A stretch of 64,000 nucleotides of DNA from Myxococcales bacterium. Lineage in GTDB: Bacteria > Myxococcota_A > UBA9042. Location of the stretch: NCBI GenBank assembly GCA_023954815.1, contig JAGSHB010000001.1:62001-126000 (forward strand). Reading direction: 5' to 3'. The translations under genes and the position numbers were made by a program. The notes under the pieces are model-generated. The model searched no databases and was not told the DNA's origin. It saw only the letters and a list, made by a program, of their open reading frames with translations. Position 1 is the first letter of the stretch. Each line of letters starts with the position of its first letter. Below are positions 35,746 to 43,585 of this stretch, one piece after another.

Positions 35746-36559
35746 GCGAAATCAGCTCAGGCTGATCGAGACAGAGAAAGTGGGTGCCACCGGGCACGGC
35801 GACGAAGGTTGCGTCAATGCCGGTCGCGGCCTCTCGCGCTTCATCGACCCGCGTCAGCACGTCGTGATCGCCCGCAAACCACAGGGTTGGTCGCGGCAGA
35901 TCGTCACTAAATTTCGTTCGACTGCGCCGAGAGACGCCCCGCCAAGTGGCGAGCAGCGTATGCAGATCATTGTCGAGCGAGGCTGCGAGCAGCTCGCCGA
36001 ACCTCCGTCGTTCGGTCGTGTCCGCCGTCACTCGGAACAACCTCAGAACCTCTCTCGTCAGCGTGGAGCGCGCCATCTCGAGCAAGAAGCTAGGAATGCG
36101 TGTTCCGCGGGGCACATCCAGCTGCGACATCATCGCAAAAACCCCTGATCTTGGGTCCACAACCGTCTGAAGTAGCTCATCGAATGGGCGTCCCCAGGTA
36201 CCGGCGATCGACACCGCCGCGGCGACTTGTTCCGGCCATCGCGCAGACGCCTCGATCGCCACGCGACCGCCGACGGACCACCCAACCAGCAGCGCGTCGT
36301 CGATGGCGAAGTGGTTCATCAGGTGTTGAAGATCGTCGAGCCAGCCGTCAAAACTGTAGTTGTCGTCAACGTGGGCGTCCGAGCCGAACAATCCCCGGGG
36401 CGCCCACGATAGTAGCTGGTGATCGGTCGCGAGATCTGTGCTGATCGCCGACAGGGCGTCCACATCGCCCACGAGACCTGGGATGAGGATGGCCCAGCGG
36501 CCTTGTGCCTGACCGCCGCGCAGCACTTTGAGTCCTGCGACGCGTTCGTGTGTCCACAT
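35672..36559 (-). CDS. Alpha/beta hydrolase
   Basis: The 295-residue protein has the fold signature GWSVGG (nucleophile Ser in the elbow), an acid in AGDHDVLTRVDEA and a late His in VPGGTHFLCLDQPE. The oxyanion stretch LIPGLVGDVDAL lies near residue 27. There is no signal peptide. The start ATG overlaps the dtd stop by one base (TAATG), so the two genes are probably co-expressed. The last 25 codons overlap the convergent pseudouridine synthase gene. Substrate is not predictable; esterase or lactonase activity are generic possibilities for the family. Confidence 0.88.
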   Translation of the reverse strand: MWTHERVAGLKVLRGGQAQGRWAILIPGLVGDVDALSAISTDLATDHQLLSWAPRGLFGSDAHVDDNYSFDGWLDDLQHLMNHFAIDDALLVGWSVGGRVAIEASARWPEQVAAAVSIAGTWGRPFDELLQTVVDPRSGVFAMMSQLDVPRGTRIPSFLLEMARSTLTREVLRLFRVTADTTERRRFGELLAASLDNDLHTLLATWRGVSRRSRTKFSDDLPRPTLWFAGDHDVLTRVDEAREAATGIDATFVAVPGGTHFLCLDQPELISLKLRKMLRQLNQAQSNALPSPQAS

Positions 36560-37008
36560 TAGAAATTCCTCTTGGTGTCGATGAGAATGGTGACCGGCCC
36601 ATCATTGACCAATTCGACCTGCATGTCCGCGCCGAAGACGCCTTCTTCGACCACAATACCCTCGGCCCGCAGCGCCGTCGCCACCCGCTCCACTGCCGCA
36701 CGGGCCGGTTCGGGCGCCATCGCTGCCATGAACGACGGACGCTTACCTTTCCGGACGTCGCCGTGCAGCGTAAATTGGCTGATGAGCAGCACGCTGCCGC
36801 CGACTTGCTGGACATTGAGGTTCATCTTGCCAGCGCTGTCAGTGAAGACGCGAAGACCGCTAATTTTACTCACCATCACGGGCAGATCAGCATCCGTATC
36901 GTCTTTGCCCACGGAAAGCAGCACAACTAGGCCGCGACCGATCGCTCCAGTACACTCGTTTGCGACCGAAACCTGCCCCCGGGACACCCTCTGCACAACC
37001 GCTCGCAT
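36559..37008 (-). CDS. dtd: D-aminoacyl-tRNA deacylase
   Basis: Dtd removes D-amino acids (and glycine from tRNA-Ala) from mischarged tRNA in the cytoplasm. The start MRAVVQRV at 37008 follows AGAGG and matches the family N-terminus; an upstream ATG at 37077 is rejected. The active-site motif SQFTLHGDVRKGKRPSF and the C-terminal NDGPVTILIDT (the cross-subunit GP motif) are intact. The 149-residue length is typical. The next gene downstream, the alpha/beta hydrolase, starts on the stop codon. Confidence 0.96.
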   Translation of the reverse strand: MRAVVQRVSRGQVSVANECTGAIGRGLVVLLSVGKDDTDADLPVMVSKISGLRVFTDSAGKMNLNVQQVGGSVLLISQFTLHGDVRKGKRPSFMAAMAPEPARAAVERVATALRAEGIVVEEGVFGADMQVELVNDGPVTILIDTKRNF

Positions 37009-37124
37009 CGCGCTGCCTCTCATTTGTCCACTCGCGCACAGCCCACTTGCTTGCGTCTGCTGGATTCGGCACTCCATAATCCATCGGCGTCAACTTTGCC
37101 AGGAAGCACGTCACCCGGAGGACC

Positions 37125-38303
37125 ATGCCATTTGACCTGATGCCAGCCGCGCAGCGCCTACGAAGTCGCTACGCGGATAAGCAAGCATTTCGACTCTGTA
37201 TGTTCGATCTGCTGTTCGCAATCGGAACGCCAGTACGCGAGCAGGCCCTCGCATTGGAATTTGGCGACGTTCTCAGCATGGAGGTAGTCGGACCTGCCGC
37301 CCCAAATCTTGAGCCGCCCCTCGTGCTCGTCGTGGTCGATGTCGAACCGCCGCACCTGAGCACTGTCACCCGTGCGGTCGGCAAGCCGGCAGCGTGGGCG
37401 CCTGGACTGTCCTCTCTTGGTGGAAGCGCCTCCGCTGTGGCTTGGGCCGCGTGCCTGCATCAACTCGCCGGTAGCAAGAGTCAGCGTCCGTGGCGAGCGC
37501 ACTATCTGCGTGGCCCGGCCGCAGGTATCAGTGGTTCACTACCCTTTCTACTCGGAGAGTTGGAGGCCGAGGCTGAGGTGGTGCACGTTGTGCCATCGGT
37601 CTCGACCGAACCGCTGTCTGGCCCTGTCGATTTGATGCGAGTAGACCTGTCTCGCTCCCGCAATGTTTGGCGCTTCCCTGCCTGCGATCACACCTATGCG
37701 CTGTCAGGTGACGTCTCCTGGGCGGATGCGGCGACAGCCCTGCCCGAGCTCGTCGATAGCCTCGGCAAGGGCGTCAACTGGACGCTCCATGATCTGCATG
37801 TTTACCAGTGCGAGCAAATTCATCTGTCAGCCGTGCTGCGTACATCTGCTCCCATTGCAGAGCGTCTCGGCAGCTTCACCGCGGCTGAAGTCGACAGCGC
37901 TGAGCGTCTGATGTTTCCCGTCAACGATGCGTTGGGTGGCCTGCGATCCCTCGCAAGTCGCATGGCGCCGCAGTGGGGCGATGCACTTCATCAATCGCTG
38001 CATCTTCATGTGCTACCCGACGGCCTGCGCGCCTTTTCTCTCGTGCCAGGCGAGGCGGAGCCCGATCTCCCAGAGCGTCTCGGTAGTCTTGCGCTGTCGT
38101 GGCAGCGCGATGCCCTCAGTCGCCCAGCCAAAGCGCGCGTCGTCCCGCTCGCAGTCGGGGAGACAGAGTTCCTAGGACCCATTCCCGCTGGCCTAGCCGA
38201 GCGGACCAACGCGATTTGGCAGGTGCCGCCGCTGCGTCAGGACGATGAATTGCCCGGTCTGATGAGGGCCCTCAGTTCGGCCTTGGCGTCCTCCGATGCA
38301 TGA
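37125..38303 (+). CDS. Protein of unknown function, possibly a decayed M20-like fold
   Basis: ATG 37125 has a strong GGAGG 3 nt upstream region and opens 392 residues without signal or membrane helix. The middle (about residues 190-250: YALSGDVSWADAATALPELV, then YQCEQIHLSAVLRTSAPI) looks like the dimerisation domain of M20 aminopeptidase-type proteins. The N-terminal third (LVLVVVDVEPP, GISGSLPFLL) could be the catalytic half, but I cannot find the metal ligands His, Asp, Glu in the usual order. The gene overlaps the FAD oxidoreductase start by 8 nt, so it is the first of a three-gene operon. Family assignment is tentative. Confidence 0.65.
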   Translation: MPFDLMPAAQRLRSRYADKQAFRLCMFDLLFAIGTPVREQALALEFGDVLSMEVVGPAAPNLEPPLVLVVVDVEPPHLSTVTRAVGKPAAWAPGLSSLGGSASAVAWAACLHQLAGSKSQRPWRAHYLRGPAAGISGSLPFLLGELEAEAEVVHVVPSVSTEPLSGPVDLMRVDLSRSRNVWRFPACDHTYALSGDVSWADAATALPELVDSLGKGVNWTLHDLHVYQCEQIHLSAVLRTSAPIAERLGSFTAAEVDSAERLMFPVNDALGGLRSLASRMAPQWGDALHQSLHLHVLPDGLRAFSLVPGEAEPDLPERLGSLALSWQRDALSRPAKARVVPLAVGETEFLGPIPAGLAERTNAIWQVPPLRQDDELPGLMRALSSALASSDA

Positions 38304-39966
38304 ACTCACATTGCAGCTGCCGGTTTCCCCCGATGCAGCTCCTGTCGATGATGACGCCGTTGTCATCGCCGCCGCCGCAGATGCGCTCGACGTGCCCACA
38401 GACGCCATCGAAACGGTGGTGCTGCACCGCCGCAGCCTCGACGCTAGAAAGCGGCGCGCAGGTCGTTGGGTCTTGCGCTGCCGCGCCTATCTCGTAGGCG
38501 AACCTGGGCCCGAGGGACCGGATTTACGGGCGATTCGTCCCAAACGGGCTGCAAAACCACGCGGGGCGCTACGCCCGATCATTGTCGGGATGGGGCCAGC
38601 CGGCCTCTTCGCAGCGCTGCAGTTCGCAGATTACGGCGTGCAATGCACCATCTTGGAGCGGGGCCCACCCGTCGAGCGGCGCAACTACGACGTGCGCGAC
38701 CTGCGAACCAAGGGCCAGCTGCAGCCGGAATCAAACCTCTGCTTTGGCGAAGGCGGCGCAGGCACCTACTCAGACGGCAAGCTCTATTCCCGCAGCAAGA
38801 GCCCGCGTGTACGCGAGGTGTATGAGCGCTTGGTCGCCCTTGGCCTCACCGAGCGCATTTTGACCGACGCCCATCCCCATGTGGGCACCAACCGACTCAT
38901 CCCCATGGCCAAAGTGCTGCGGCAAGCCCTCGTAGAGGCGGGCCACACGCTGCGCTTTGACGCCCGGGTGACCGACTTGCTGGTGAAGACAGACGGCGCC
39001 CAACCTCAGGTGATCGGCGTTGAGTTGGCGGACGGCGAGCAGCTCGTCGGGGAGCCGGTACTCCTGGCAACGGGTCACTCTGCCCGCGGGGTCTACGCCA
39101 TGTTGGCCAGACACGGCGTCGCCATGGAGCGAAAGTCCTTCGCCATCGGCGCACGCGTGGAGCATCCCCAGGCGCTCATCGACGAGGTTCAGTTGGGCGA
39201 TATGGCCGGCTGGAAGTCCGTCGGCGCGGCTGAGTATTTCCTCAAGCAGAAGGTGCCCGAGGCGGGCGGGAGTCGCGGTGTCTACTCTTTTTGCATGTGC
39301 CCGGGCGGCTTTGTCCTGCCGACGCCCACGGCCCTGGACCATCTCAACGTCAACGGCATGAGTAACTCTGGGCGCAACTCCAAGTTCGCCAATGCAGCGC
39401 TGGTCGCACAGATCGGCGCTGACGAGATGTACCTAGAGTCGCCGGGTGATCTCGACGACGACCCCGACTTTGGCGCCCATGTGGCCGGCGGGGCACTGCT
39501 CGGTCTAGCGCTTCAGGGCAAGCTGGAGCGTCGGGCCTTTGCCCTCGGCGGTGGCGCCTATCACGCGCCGGCCCAGCGGCTTGCAGACTTTGTTCACGGT
39601 GACAACACGGGCATGCTTCCGCAGCGCTCATCGTATCGCCCTGGCCTCCGCGCTGCTGATTGTCGTGAGGTCTTACCGTCGCGCATCGTGGCCGCACTGG
39701 TTCGCGGCGCCTCGCAAGTCGATCGCGGTCAGCTCCGCGGCTACCTCACCAACGACGCGGTCATCATTCCGGTAGAAACCACCACATCATCGCCCGTCCG
39801 CATCATCCGCGGCCCAGACAGGGAGAGCATTTCCCACCGGGGACTCTATCCCGTCGCTGAGGGCGCAGGTTATGCCGGCGGTATCGTGTCGAGCGCGATC
39901 GATGGCATGAACGCCGCCGAATCCTTGCTCATCCGCCACGGATTATTGGCCGAGGAGGGTCGATGA
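38296..39966 (+). CDS. FAD-dependent oxidoreductase (COG2509-type)
   Basis: The Rossmann dinucleotide motif GMGPAGLFAA lies at residues 98-107, followed by the ribose-binding Glu in ILERG. Family-typical stretches are LCFGEGGAGTYSDGKLYSR, HVGTNRLIPMAKVLR, LLATGHSARGVY, FCMCPGGFVLPT and the C-terminal GAGYAGGIVSSAIDGMNAA. The first 90 residues form the small N-terminal domain usual in this group. Length is 556 residues, normal. The group is conserved in bacteria with no agreed substrate. The gene overlaps both neighbours (8 nt and 4 nt), indicating coupled translation. No transmembrane segment is present. Confidence 0.92.
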   Translation: MHELTLQLPVSPDAAPVDDDAVVIAAAADALDVPTDAIETVVLHRRSLDARKRRAGRWVLRCRAYLVGEPGPEGPDLRAIRPKRAAKPRGALRPIIVGMGPAGLFAALQFADYGVQCTILERGPPVERRNYDVRDLRTKGQLQPESNLCFGEGGAGTYSDGKLYSRSKSPRVREVYERLVALGLTERILTDAHPHVGTNRLIPMAKVLRQALVEAGHTLRFDARVTDLLVKTDGAQPQVIGVELADGEQLVGEPVLLATGHSARGVYAMLARHGVAMERKSFAIGARVEHPQALIDEVQLGDMAGWKSVGAAEYFLKQKVPEAGGSRGVYSFCMCPGGFVLPTPTALDHLNVNGMSNSGRNSKFANAALVAQIGADEMYLESPGDLDDDPDFGAHVAGGALLGLALQGKLERRAFALGGGAYHAPAQRLADFVHGDNTGMLPQRSSYRPGLRAADCREVLPSRIVAALVRGASQVDRGQLRGYLTNDAVIIPVETTTSSPVRIIRGPDRESISHRGLYPVAEGAGYAGGIVSSAIDGMNAAESLLIRHGLLAEEGR

Positions 39967-40478
39967 GTGACGGGGACGCCCATTTGGCCAAACTCGCTGA
40001 GCTACACGAGCAGACCGATCGCCGATTTTCAGCTACAACCGCGGCGCTTCCGACCAAGATCGGCTGTGGCAGCGGTTGTTTTTCCTGCTGCGTCGACGAG
40101 CTAACCGTGTGGGAGATCGAGGCCGAACGCATCCGCCAGGCGGGGCTAACGATCCAGACCCATCAGCCGGGCATGTGCGCTTTTCTCGATAGGGATGGCC
40201 GCTGTCAGGCCTACGAGGTGCGGCCCTATGTCTGTCGAAGTCAGGGCGCGGTGTTGCGTTGGTACGATGACGTCGGTGAGCGCCGCGCGTCCTGTGATGC
40301 GCACCTAGCTGGACTCGCGTTTGAGACCCTGCCCGAATCGGCAACATTTGAACTCGGCCCCGCAGAACATCAGCTCCTGGGACTCGCTACGGCTTGGCAT
40401 GGCGCCACTGGCCGCCGTGGGTTGCCGCTTCGGATCGCCTTGCGCGACCTCGCTGAGGCGCTCGCTACCGAATCGTAG
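39963..40478 (+). CDS. YkgJ-family cysteine-cluster protein
   Basis: The 171-residue protein has the family cluster CGSGCFSCC near residue 37 and the second set CAFLDRDGRCQAYEVRPYVCR, which together bind zinc or an iron-sulfur centre. There is no signal peptide. The start overlaps the FAD oxidoreductase stop by 4 nt (ATGA). Members of this family are found near oxidoreductases and flagellar genes. Function in this operon is unknown; metal supply or redox partnership with the oxidoreductase is inference. Confidence 0.88.
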   Translation: MSDGDAHLAKLAELHEQTDRRFSATTAALPTKIGCGSGCFSCCVDELTVWEIEAERIRQAGLTIQTHQPGMCAFLDRDGRCQAYEVRPYVCRSQGAVLRWYDDVGERRASCDAHLAGLAFETLPESATFELGPAEHQLLGLATAWHGATGRRGLPLRIALRDLAEALATES

Positions 40479-40491
40479 GTATGAAACCGGT

Positions 40492-40534
40492 GCGATCGAG
40501 CGTCAGCCGGTCGATGGTTGAGCGATCGAGCGTC
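40492..40534. repeat. 13-bp direct repeat between convergent genes
   Basis: GCGATCGAGCGTC occurs at 40492-40504 and again at 40522-40534, exactly 30 bp apart. It lies in the 76-bp gap between the YkgJ-like gene and the convergent HD gene. No function is evident. Confidence 0.7.
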
Positions 40535-40552
40535 GCGCCTGCGCGCAGACGC
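40530..40552. terminator. GC-rich hairpin between convergent genes
   Basis: GCGTC (40530-40534) pairs with GACGC (40548-40552), and the inner GCGC arms pair too, around a short loop. It sits immediately before the stop of the convergent HD gene at 40555 and could serve both strands. No T run follows. Confidence 0.35.
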
Positions 40553-40554
40553 GG

Positions 40555-41859
40555 CTAGCGCCGACCGGACTCGAGCAGTTCCGGTCCTTGAGCGAGCACG
40601 TACGCGAGATAGACTTCCGCGTCTAAACCAGCGTCGACGCGGCCTGCATCGACTTCGGCCTCCAGCCAGCGCTGCATCTGCCCAAGCCACGGGCCACCCG
40701 GCCGCCCGGTGCGCGCCATCACTACATTGCCGAAGCCCTTGGGCAGGGGCGGTACACGTGCATCGGCCTCGCGGACTTCCGTGATGCGCTTGACCAGCTC
40801 AACGCCCAGGGAGCGCACTTCTTTGATCCGCCAAGCGCGCTTGGTGGTGTAGTCACTGCGCGAAAAGGCGATCACATCGTCGAGATGCTCTCCCATATCG
40901 CGAATCAGCCTGCGCACGGCGCTGTCGGTCCAATCCGTCGCATAGACATTGGCCCGGGCGTGGTTGCTGATCACGTACACGATCCGATCACGCAACGCTT
41001 CATCCATGTGAAAACGGCCAGCGACGCCTTCCATCAGCGACCCACCGAGCTCTTCGTGACGGAAGAAATGTACCTTACCCTTGCCGGTCACCGACCGCGT
41101 CCACACTTTGCCGGTGTCATGCATCAGCGCAGTCCACCGAACGGTCAGCGTAGGCGGGCACTTGTCGACGACCTGCAGCGTGTGATCCCAGATGTCCTTG
41201 TGGTGCACGCGGCAGCTTTTATGAAAATCCACCATCGCGCAGACTTCGGGCACCATGAGCGGCAAAATCCGAGCATCATTGAGAAATTGCAGCCCCACAC
41301 TCGCGCGCCATGCAACCAGTAACGTGCCAAAGCGCTCGCACCACACCTGACGATCGAGCCCCAAGACGTGCCCCGAATCTCGCCTCGCTTGTCGGGTTAA
41401 TTCTGAAGTCGGCACGAGCCCCGTCTTTGCCGCCCAAACGCCCAGATCCAGCAGGCGCGTCGCATCGCCCCACAAGGAACGGCGGGCATCGTGGCGCAGG
41501 TTCAGCTTTCCCTTTGCGACTTCGTCCTGGACGCCAGGCAATGTCTCAGTGACACCCTCAGCCGTTCCGATCAGCGTCCATGCGCGCACGACATGTGTAT
41601 CCGCAGCGAGGCGCGCTGTCGCGACCGGATTATCAGAGGATTGCAGGGTCAGCCCCATCTCTGTTGACGACGCGACCGCGTCAGCTGGCACCTGATCACC
41701 GCGGATCCAGATCGGCGTCCGAAGCGCTCCGGGAAGCGGTATGTCGCTCGCCATCGACAACGCGACAGGGCCTGTCGTTGCAGGTTCACAACCAGCCTCA
41801 GCCAACTGAGAAAGTAGCTGAGATAGACGTTGAGAGTCGGTGGAAGGGCTTGGCGTCAT
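40555..41859 (-). CDS. HD-domain protein related to CCA-adding enzymes, lacking nucleotidyltransferase motifs
   Basis: The C-terminal half has an HD phosphohydrolase site: HHKDIWDHTLQVVD, then LMHDTGKVWT and VISNHAR. The preceding region (RHDARRSLWGDATRLLDLG, then LPLMVPEVCAM) matches the neck and body of class II tRNA nucleotidyltransferases. The expected head motifs GGxVRD and DxD are absent, and the N-terminal 110 residues are unlike the transferase domain. The start ATG 41859 (GGAG 9 nt upstream) gives 434 residues; an upstream ATG at 41985 is less likely. It may be a phosphohydrolase only. The gene is convergent to the YkgJ-like gene and divergent to the repeat locus. Confidence 0.82.
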   Translation of the reverse strand: MTPSPSTDSQRLSQLLSQLAEAGCEPATTGPVALSMASDIPLPGALRTPIWIRGDQVPADAVASSTEMGLTLQSSDNPVATARLAADTHVVRAWTLIGTAEGVTETLPGVQDEVAKGKLNLRHDARRSLWGDATRLLDLGVWAAKTGLVPTSELTRQARRDSGHVLGLDRQVWCERFGTLLVAWRASVGLQFLNDARILPLMVPEVCAMVDFHKSCRVHHKDIWDHTLQVVDKCPPTLTVRWTALMHDTGKVWTRSVTGKGKVHFFRHEELGGSLMEGVAGRFHMDEALRDRIVYVISNHARANVYATDWTDSAVRRLIRDMGEHLDDVIAFSRSDYTTKRAWRIKEVRSLGVELVKRITEVREADARVPPLPKGFGNVVMARTGRPGGPWLGQMQRWLEAEVDAGRVDAGLDAEVYLAYVLAQGPELLESGRR

Positions 41860-42010
41860 CTTCTGCACTCCGTGACCCGGGCGGGCGACGCAGGCGGTGT
41901 AGCCATCCGGACTCCGCCACGTCAAGCGCACAATGTCCAATTGCGAGCGATGATACGAAATGTGAGGGGCCCGAAGGGGCGTCAAGGCAGCCCGGTAGGG
42001 CAGAGTTGTG

Positions 42011-42043
42011 TTGACAGAGCGGCATGTCGTTGGTAGCTATAAG
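42011..42043 (+). promoter_or_regulatory. Promoter candidate of the Ser-His-Gly repeat locus
   Basis: A perfect TTGACA lies at 42011-42016. The -10 box is ambiguous: TAGCTA at 42034-42039 has ideal 17-nt spacing, TATAAG at 42038-42043 is a better match but is 21 nt away. The leader from here to the repeat-protein ATG at 42185 is about 140 nt. Confidence 0.4.
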
Positions 42044-42051
42044 GAGGCAAC

Positions 42052-42264
42052 GTGACTCCGCCATCTCTCCCCCACGAGTGCGGACGATACTGCTATTCGA
42101 CGACGCGCGGGAGGGTTCCCGACGCAATCAGTCATTTGCACTCAGGGAGAGCAGCCCCCCGCTGCTCGTCGGTCGGGGAAACCCATGACGAAGAAGAAAA
42201 CCCTTCCGTCCGTGAAGAAAAACGTCGCCGACTTCCTGTCGAGCGAAGAAGTGGCCATCAGTGA
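42052..42264 (+). CDS. Possible 70-residue leader ORF overlapping the repeat-protein gene
   Basis: GTG 42052 follows a perfect AAGGAGG (42041-42047) by 4 nt, one of the strongest ribosome sites in the window. The frame runs 70 codons and overlaps the first 80 bases of the repeat-protein gene in another frame. The product has no recognisable domain; it contains four Cys and ends in a basic stretch (REEKRRRLPVERRSG). It may be a regulatory leader peptide whose translation affects the downstream start at 42185, or the ribosome site may be a false lead. Codon use gives no strong support for protein function. Confidence 0.35.
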   Translation: MTPPSLPHECGRYCYSTTRGRVPDAISHLHSGRAAPRCSSVGETHDEEENPSVREEKRRRLPVERRSGHQ

Positions 42265-42499
42265 CAAGCAGGAGGAGCGCGTTTCGAGCTACCTCATGTT
42301 GTCGAGTGATGCGCCGTTGAATGCTGGTGAGGCTGCCCTTGGCGCTGAGCACTGCAGTCACGGTTCACACGGTAGCCACGGATCTCACGGCAGCCACGGC
42401 TCACACGGTAGCCACGGTTCACACGGTAGCCACGGTTCACACGGTAGCCACGGTTCACACGGTAGCCACGGTTCACACGGTAGCCACGGCTCCTGGTAG
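42185..42499 (+). CDS. Precursor-like protein with 15 C-terminal Ser-His-Gly repeats
   Basis: The start ATG 42185 follows GGGGAAA. Residues 1-56 look like a RiPP leader: charged and helical (VADFLSSEEVAISDKQEER), without signal or membrane helix, ending in GEAALGAEH. After Cys57 come 15 uninterrupted SHG units (residues 58-102), then Ser-Trp and stop. This fits the pattern of His-Xaa-Ser repeat (HxsA-type) peptide precursors, whose known systems use radical SAM enzymes HxsB/HxsC. No such enzyme is in the window. A metal-binding His-rich protein is the main alternative. At DNA level the 18-bp unit TCACACGGTAGCCACGGT occurs four times exactly. A 2-nt change in the last copy sets the stop. Confidence 0.75.
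   Translation: MTKKKTLPSVKKNVADFLSSEEVAISDKQEERVSSYLMLSSDAPLNAGEAALGAEHCSHGSHGSHGSHGSHGSHGSHGSHGSHGSHGSHGSHGSHGSHGSHGSW
42401..42490 (+). repeat. 18-bp tandem repeat coding for SHGSHG
   Basis: TCACACGGTAGCCACGGT is present as four exact copies (42401-42472) and one copy with a single change (42473-42490). Diverged copies precede it back to 42365. A shortened 16-bp copy follows at 42491-42506 and shifts the frame. The exact copies suggest recent expansion by slippage. Confidence 0.95.
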
Positions 42500-42625
42500 C
42501 CACGGTTCTCCGCCGCTCGCTGTAGCCACCTCTTGCTGGGACCAACGGTGCCGGCAACCGTGAGGCGTTTCGGCGTCCGTAGGTCTACTAGCGCGCAGCG
42601 CACGACGAGAATCACACAGTCACTT

Positions 42626-42656
42626 GCGCATCGATACCAGCACGGAATCGATGCGC
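42626..42656. terminator. Strong hairpin after the repeat gene, between convergent genes
   Basis: GCGCATCGAT (42626-42635) and ATCGATGCGC (42647-42656) form a perfect 10-bp stem with an 11-nt loop. TTGCTGCTTTT follows on the plus strand. It lies after the Ser-His-Gly gene and after the convergent sigma-factor gene, so it may end transcription in both directions. Confidence 0.6.
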
Positions 42657-42707
42657 TTGCTGCTTTTAGTGCAATCAGACCCTGCGGCTGCGCAAGCGGC
42701 TGAATGT

Positions 42708-43295
42708 TCACACAGCAGTCGGGACGCAAGCGTCTACGGAACGGGGCGCGCCATCGACCGAATCGGAGAGCATCTCGCCCCAGGGTCGCGTCGCGTCGCT
42801 TGGGACGTTGCGGTGTGGCTGCTGTTCCATGGCCTGACGCAGTCTTGAAATCAACCGGAGATGCCCTCTCCGAGCTGCCGGATCGGACCAACCTTCCTGT
42901 CGGGCCACCGTCGCCAGCGAATGACCGCGCACATAGGTTCCGTTGAGCACTGCGCGATCTCGCTGCCCCAACTTGGCGCGCTCAAGGACACGTCTGGCAT
43001 CGACGCGATTGCGGATTGGCCCGCTGTCATACATGCCCTCTGGCTGCGAGTTCAGGTAGTGCATCTTGCCGCGCACATTTCGGAGGTCGCGTCGTTTTTG
43101 ATCGATGGCCCGGCACTTCAACACCTTCCACTGCGGCGTATGCAACATCTCCTCAACCTGAAGATTGCGGCTGTGCGCGTATTCCACCAGCCCCAACAAG
43201 GCAGTCGCGACGAGGTCTTCGCGTTCAAAGGGATCTTGGGTGAGACGTTGCGCGATGATTTGGGCGGCGGTGAAAGCTGCGGGCTGACGTGACAT
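42708..43295 (-). CDS. Small sigma70-family (ECF-like) sigma factor
   Basis: The start ATG 43295 follows AGGAG by 5 nt; a longer frame to 43541 is rejected. Residues 15-75 match sigma region 2 from 2.2 onward (EREDLVATALLGLVEYA and VLKCRAIDQKRRDLR), though region 2.1 is short. Residues 105-155 match region 4.2 (LGQRDRAVLNGTYVRGHSL, then VARQEGWSDPAARRGHLRL). About 40 disordered residues follow. It may direct transcription of specific genes; the convergent repeat gene is one possible target by location only. No anti-sigma factor is next to it. Length is 195 residues. Confidence 0.72.
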   Translation of the reverse strand: MSRQPAAFTAAQIIAQRLTQDPFEREDLVATALLGLVEYAHSRNLQVEEMLHTPQWKVLKCRAIDQKRRDLRNVRGKMHYLNSQPEGMYDSGPIRNRVDARRVLERAKLGQRDRAVLNGTYVRGHSLATVARQEGWSDPAARRGHLRLISRLRQAMEQQPHRNVPSDATRPWGEMLSDSVDGAPRSVDACVPTAV

Positions 43296-43585
43296 CGGGA
43301 CTCCTGGGCTCAGAGGGTAGACGACCTCTCTCAAAGCACAGTCGATGCCAGCTGCCTCATACTTTATGGAATATGCCGCAGAGTTCGATAGTTGTCCGAT
43401 GGTCGGCGTTGCGGTGAGCGCTCGACCATGGGTCTGGCCGCCCCACCCCCTATGAGGCATCTGGGCCCCACGCTCGTCGCGCTTTGGAGGGGCCGACAAT
43501 GTTGACGATCGCCACGGGGGACCTATGGTCGACGCGTGCACCTCTTGCGATGCGCAGCGCTGGGGCTATCCCCCGAGGAGGCGCA

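Noticed and set aside
42321-42563. Separate gene in the Val-Ala-Thr-reading frame of the repeat
   Set aside because: The frame lacks a good start and its body is a shifted reading of the SHG repeat; only its last 22 codons are of interest, as an alternative tail.
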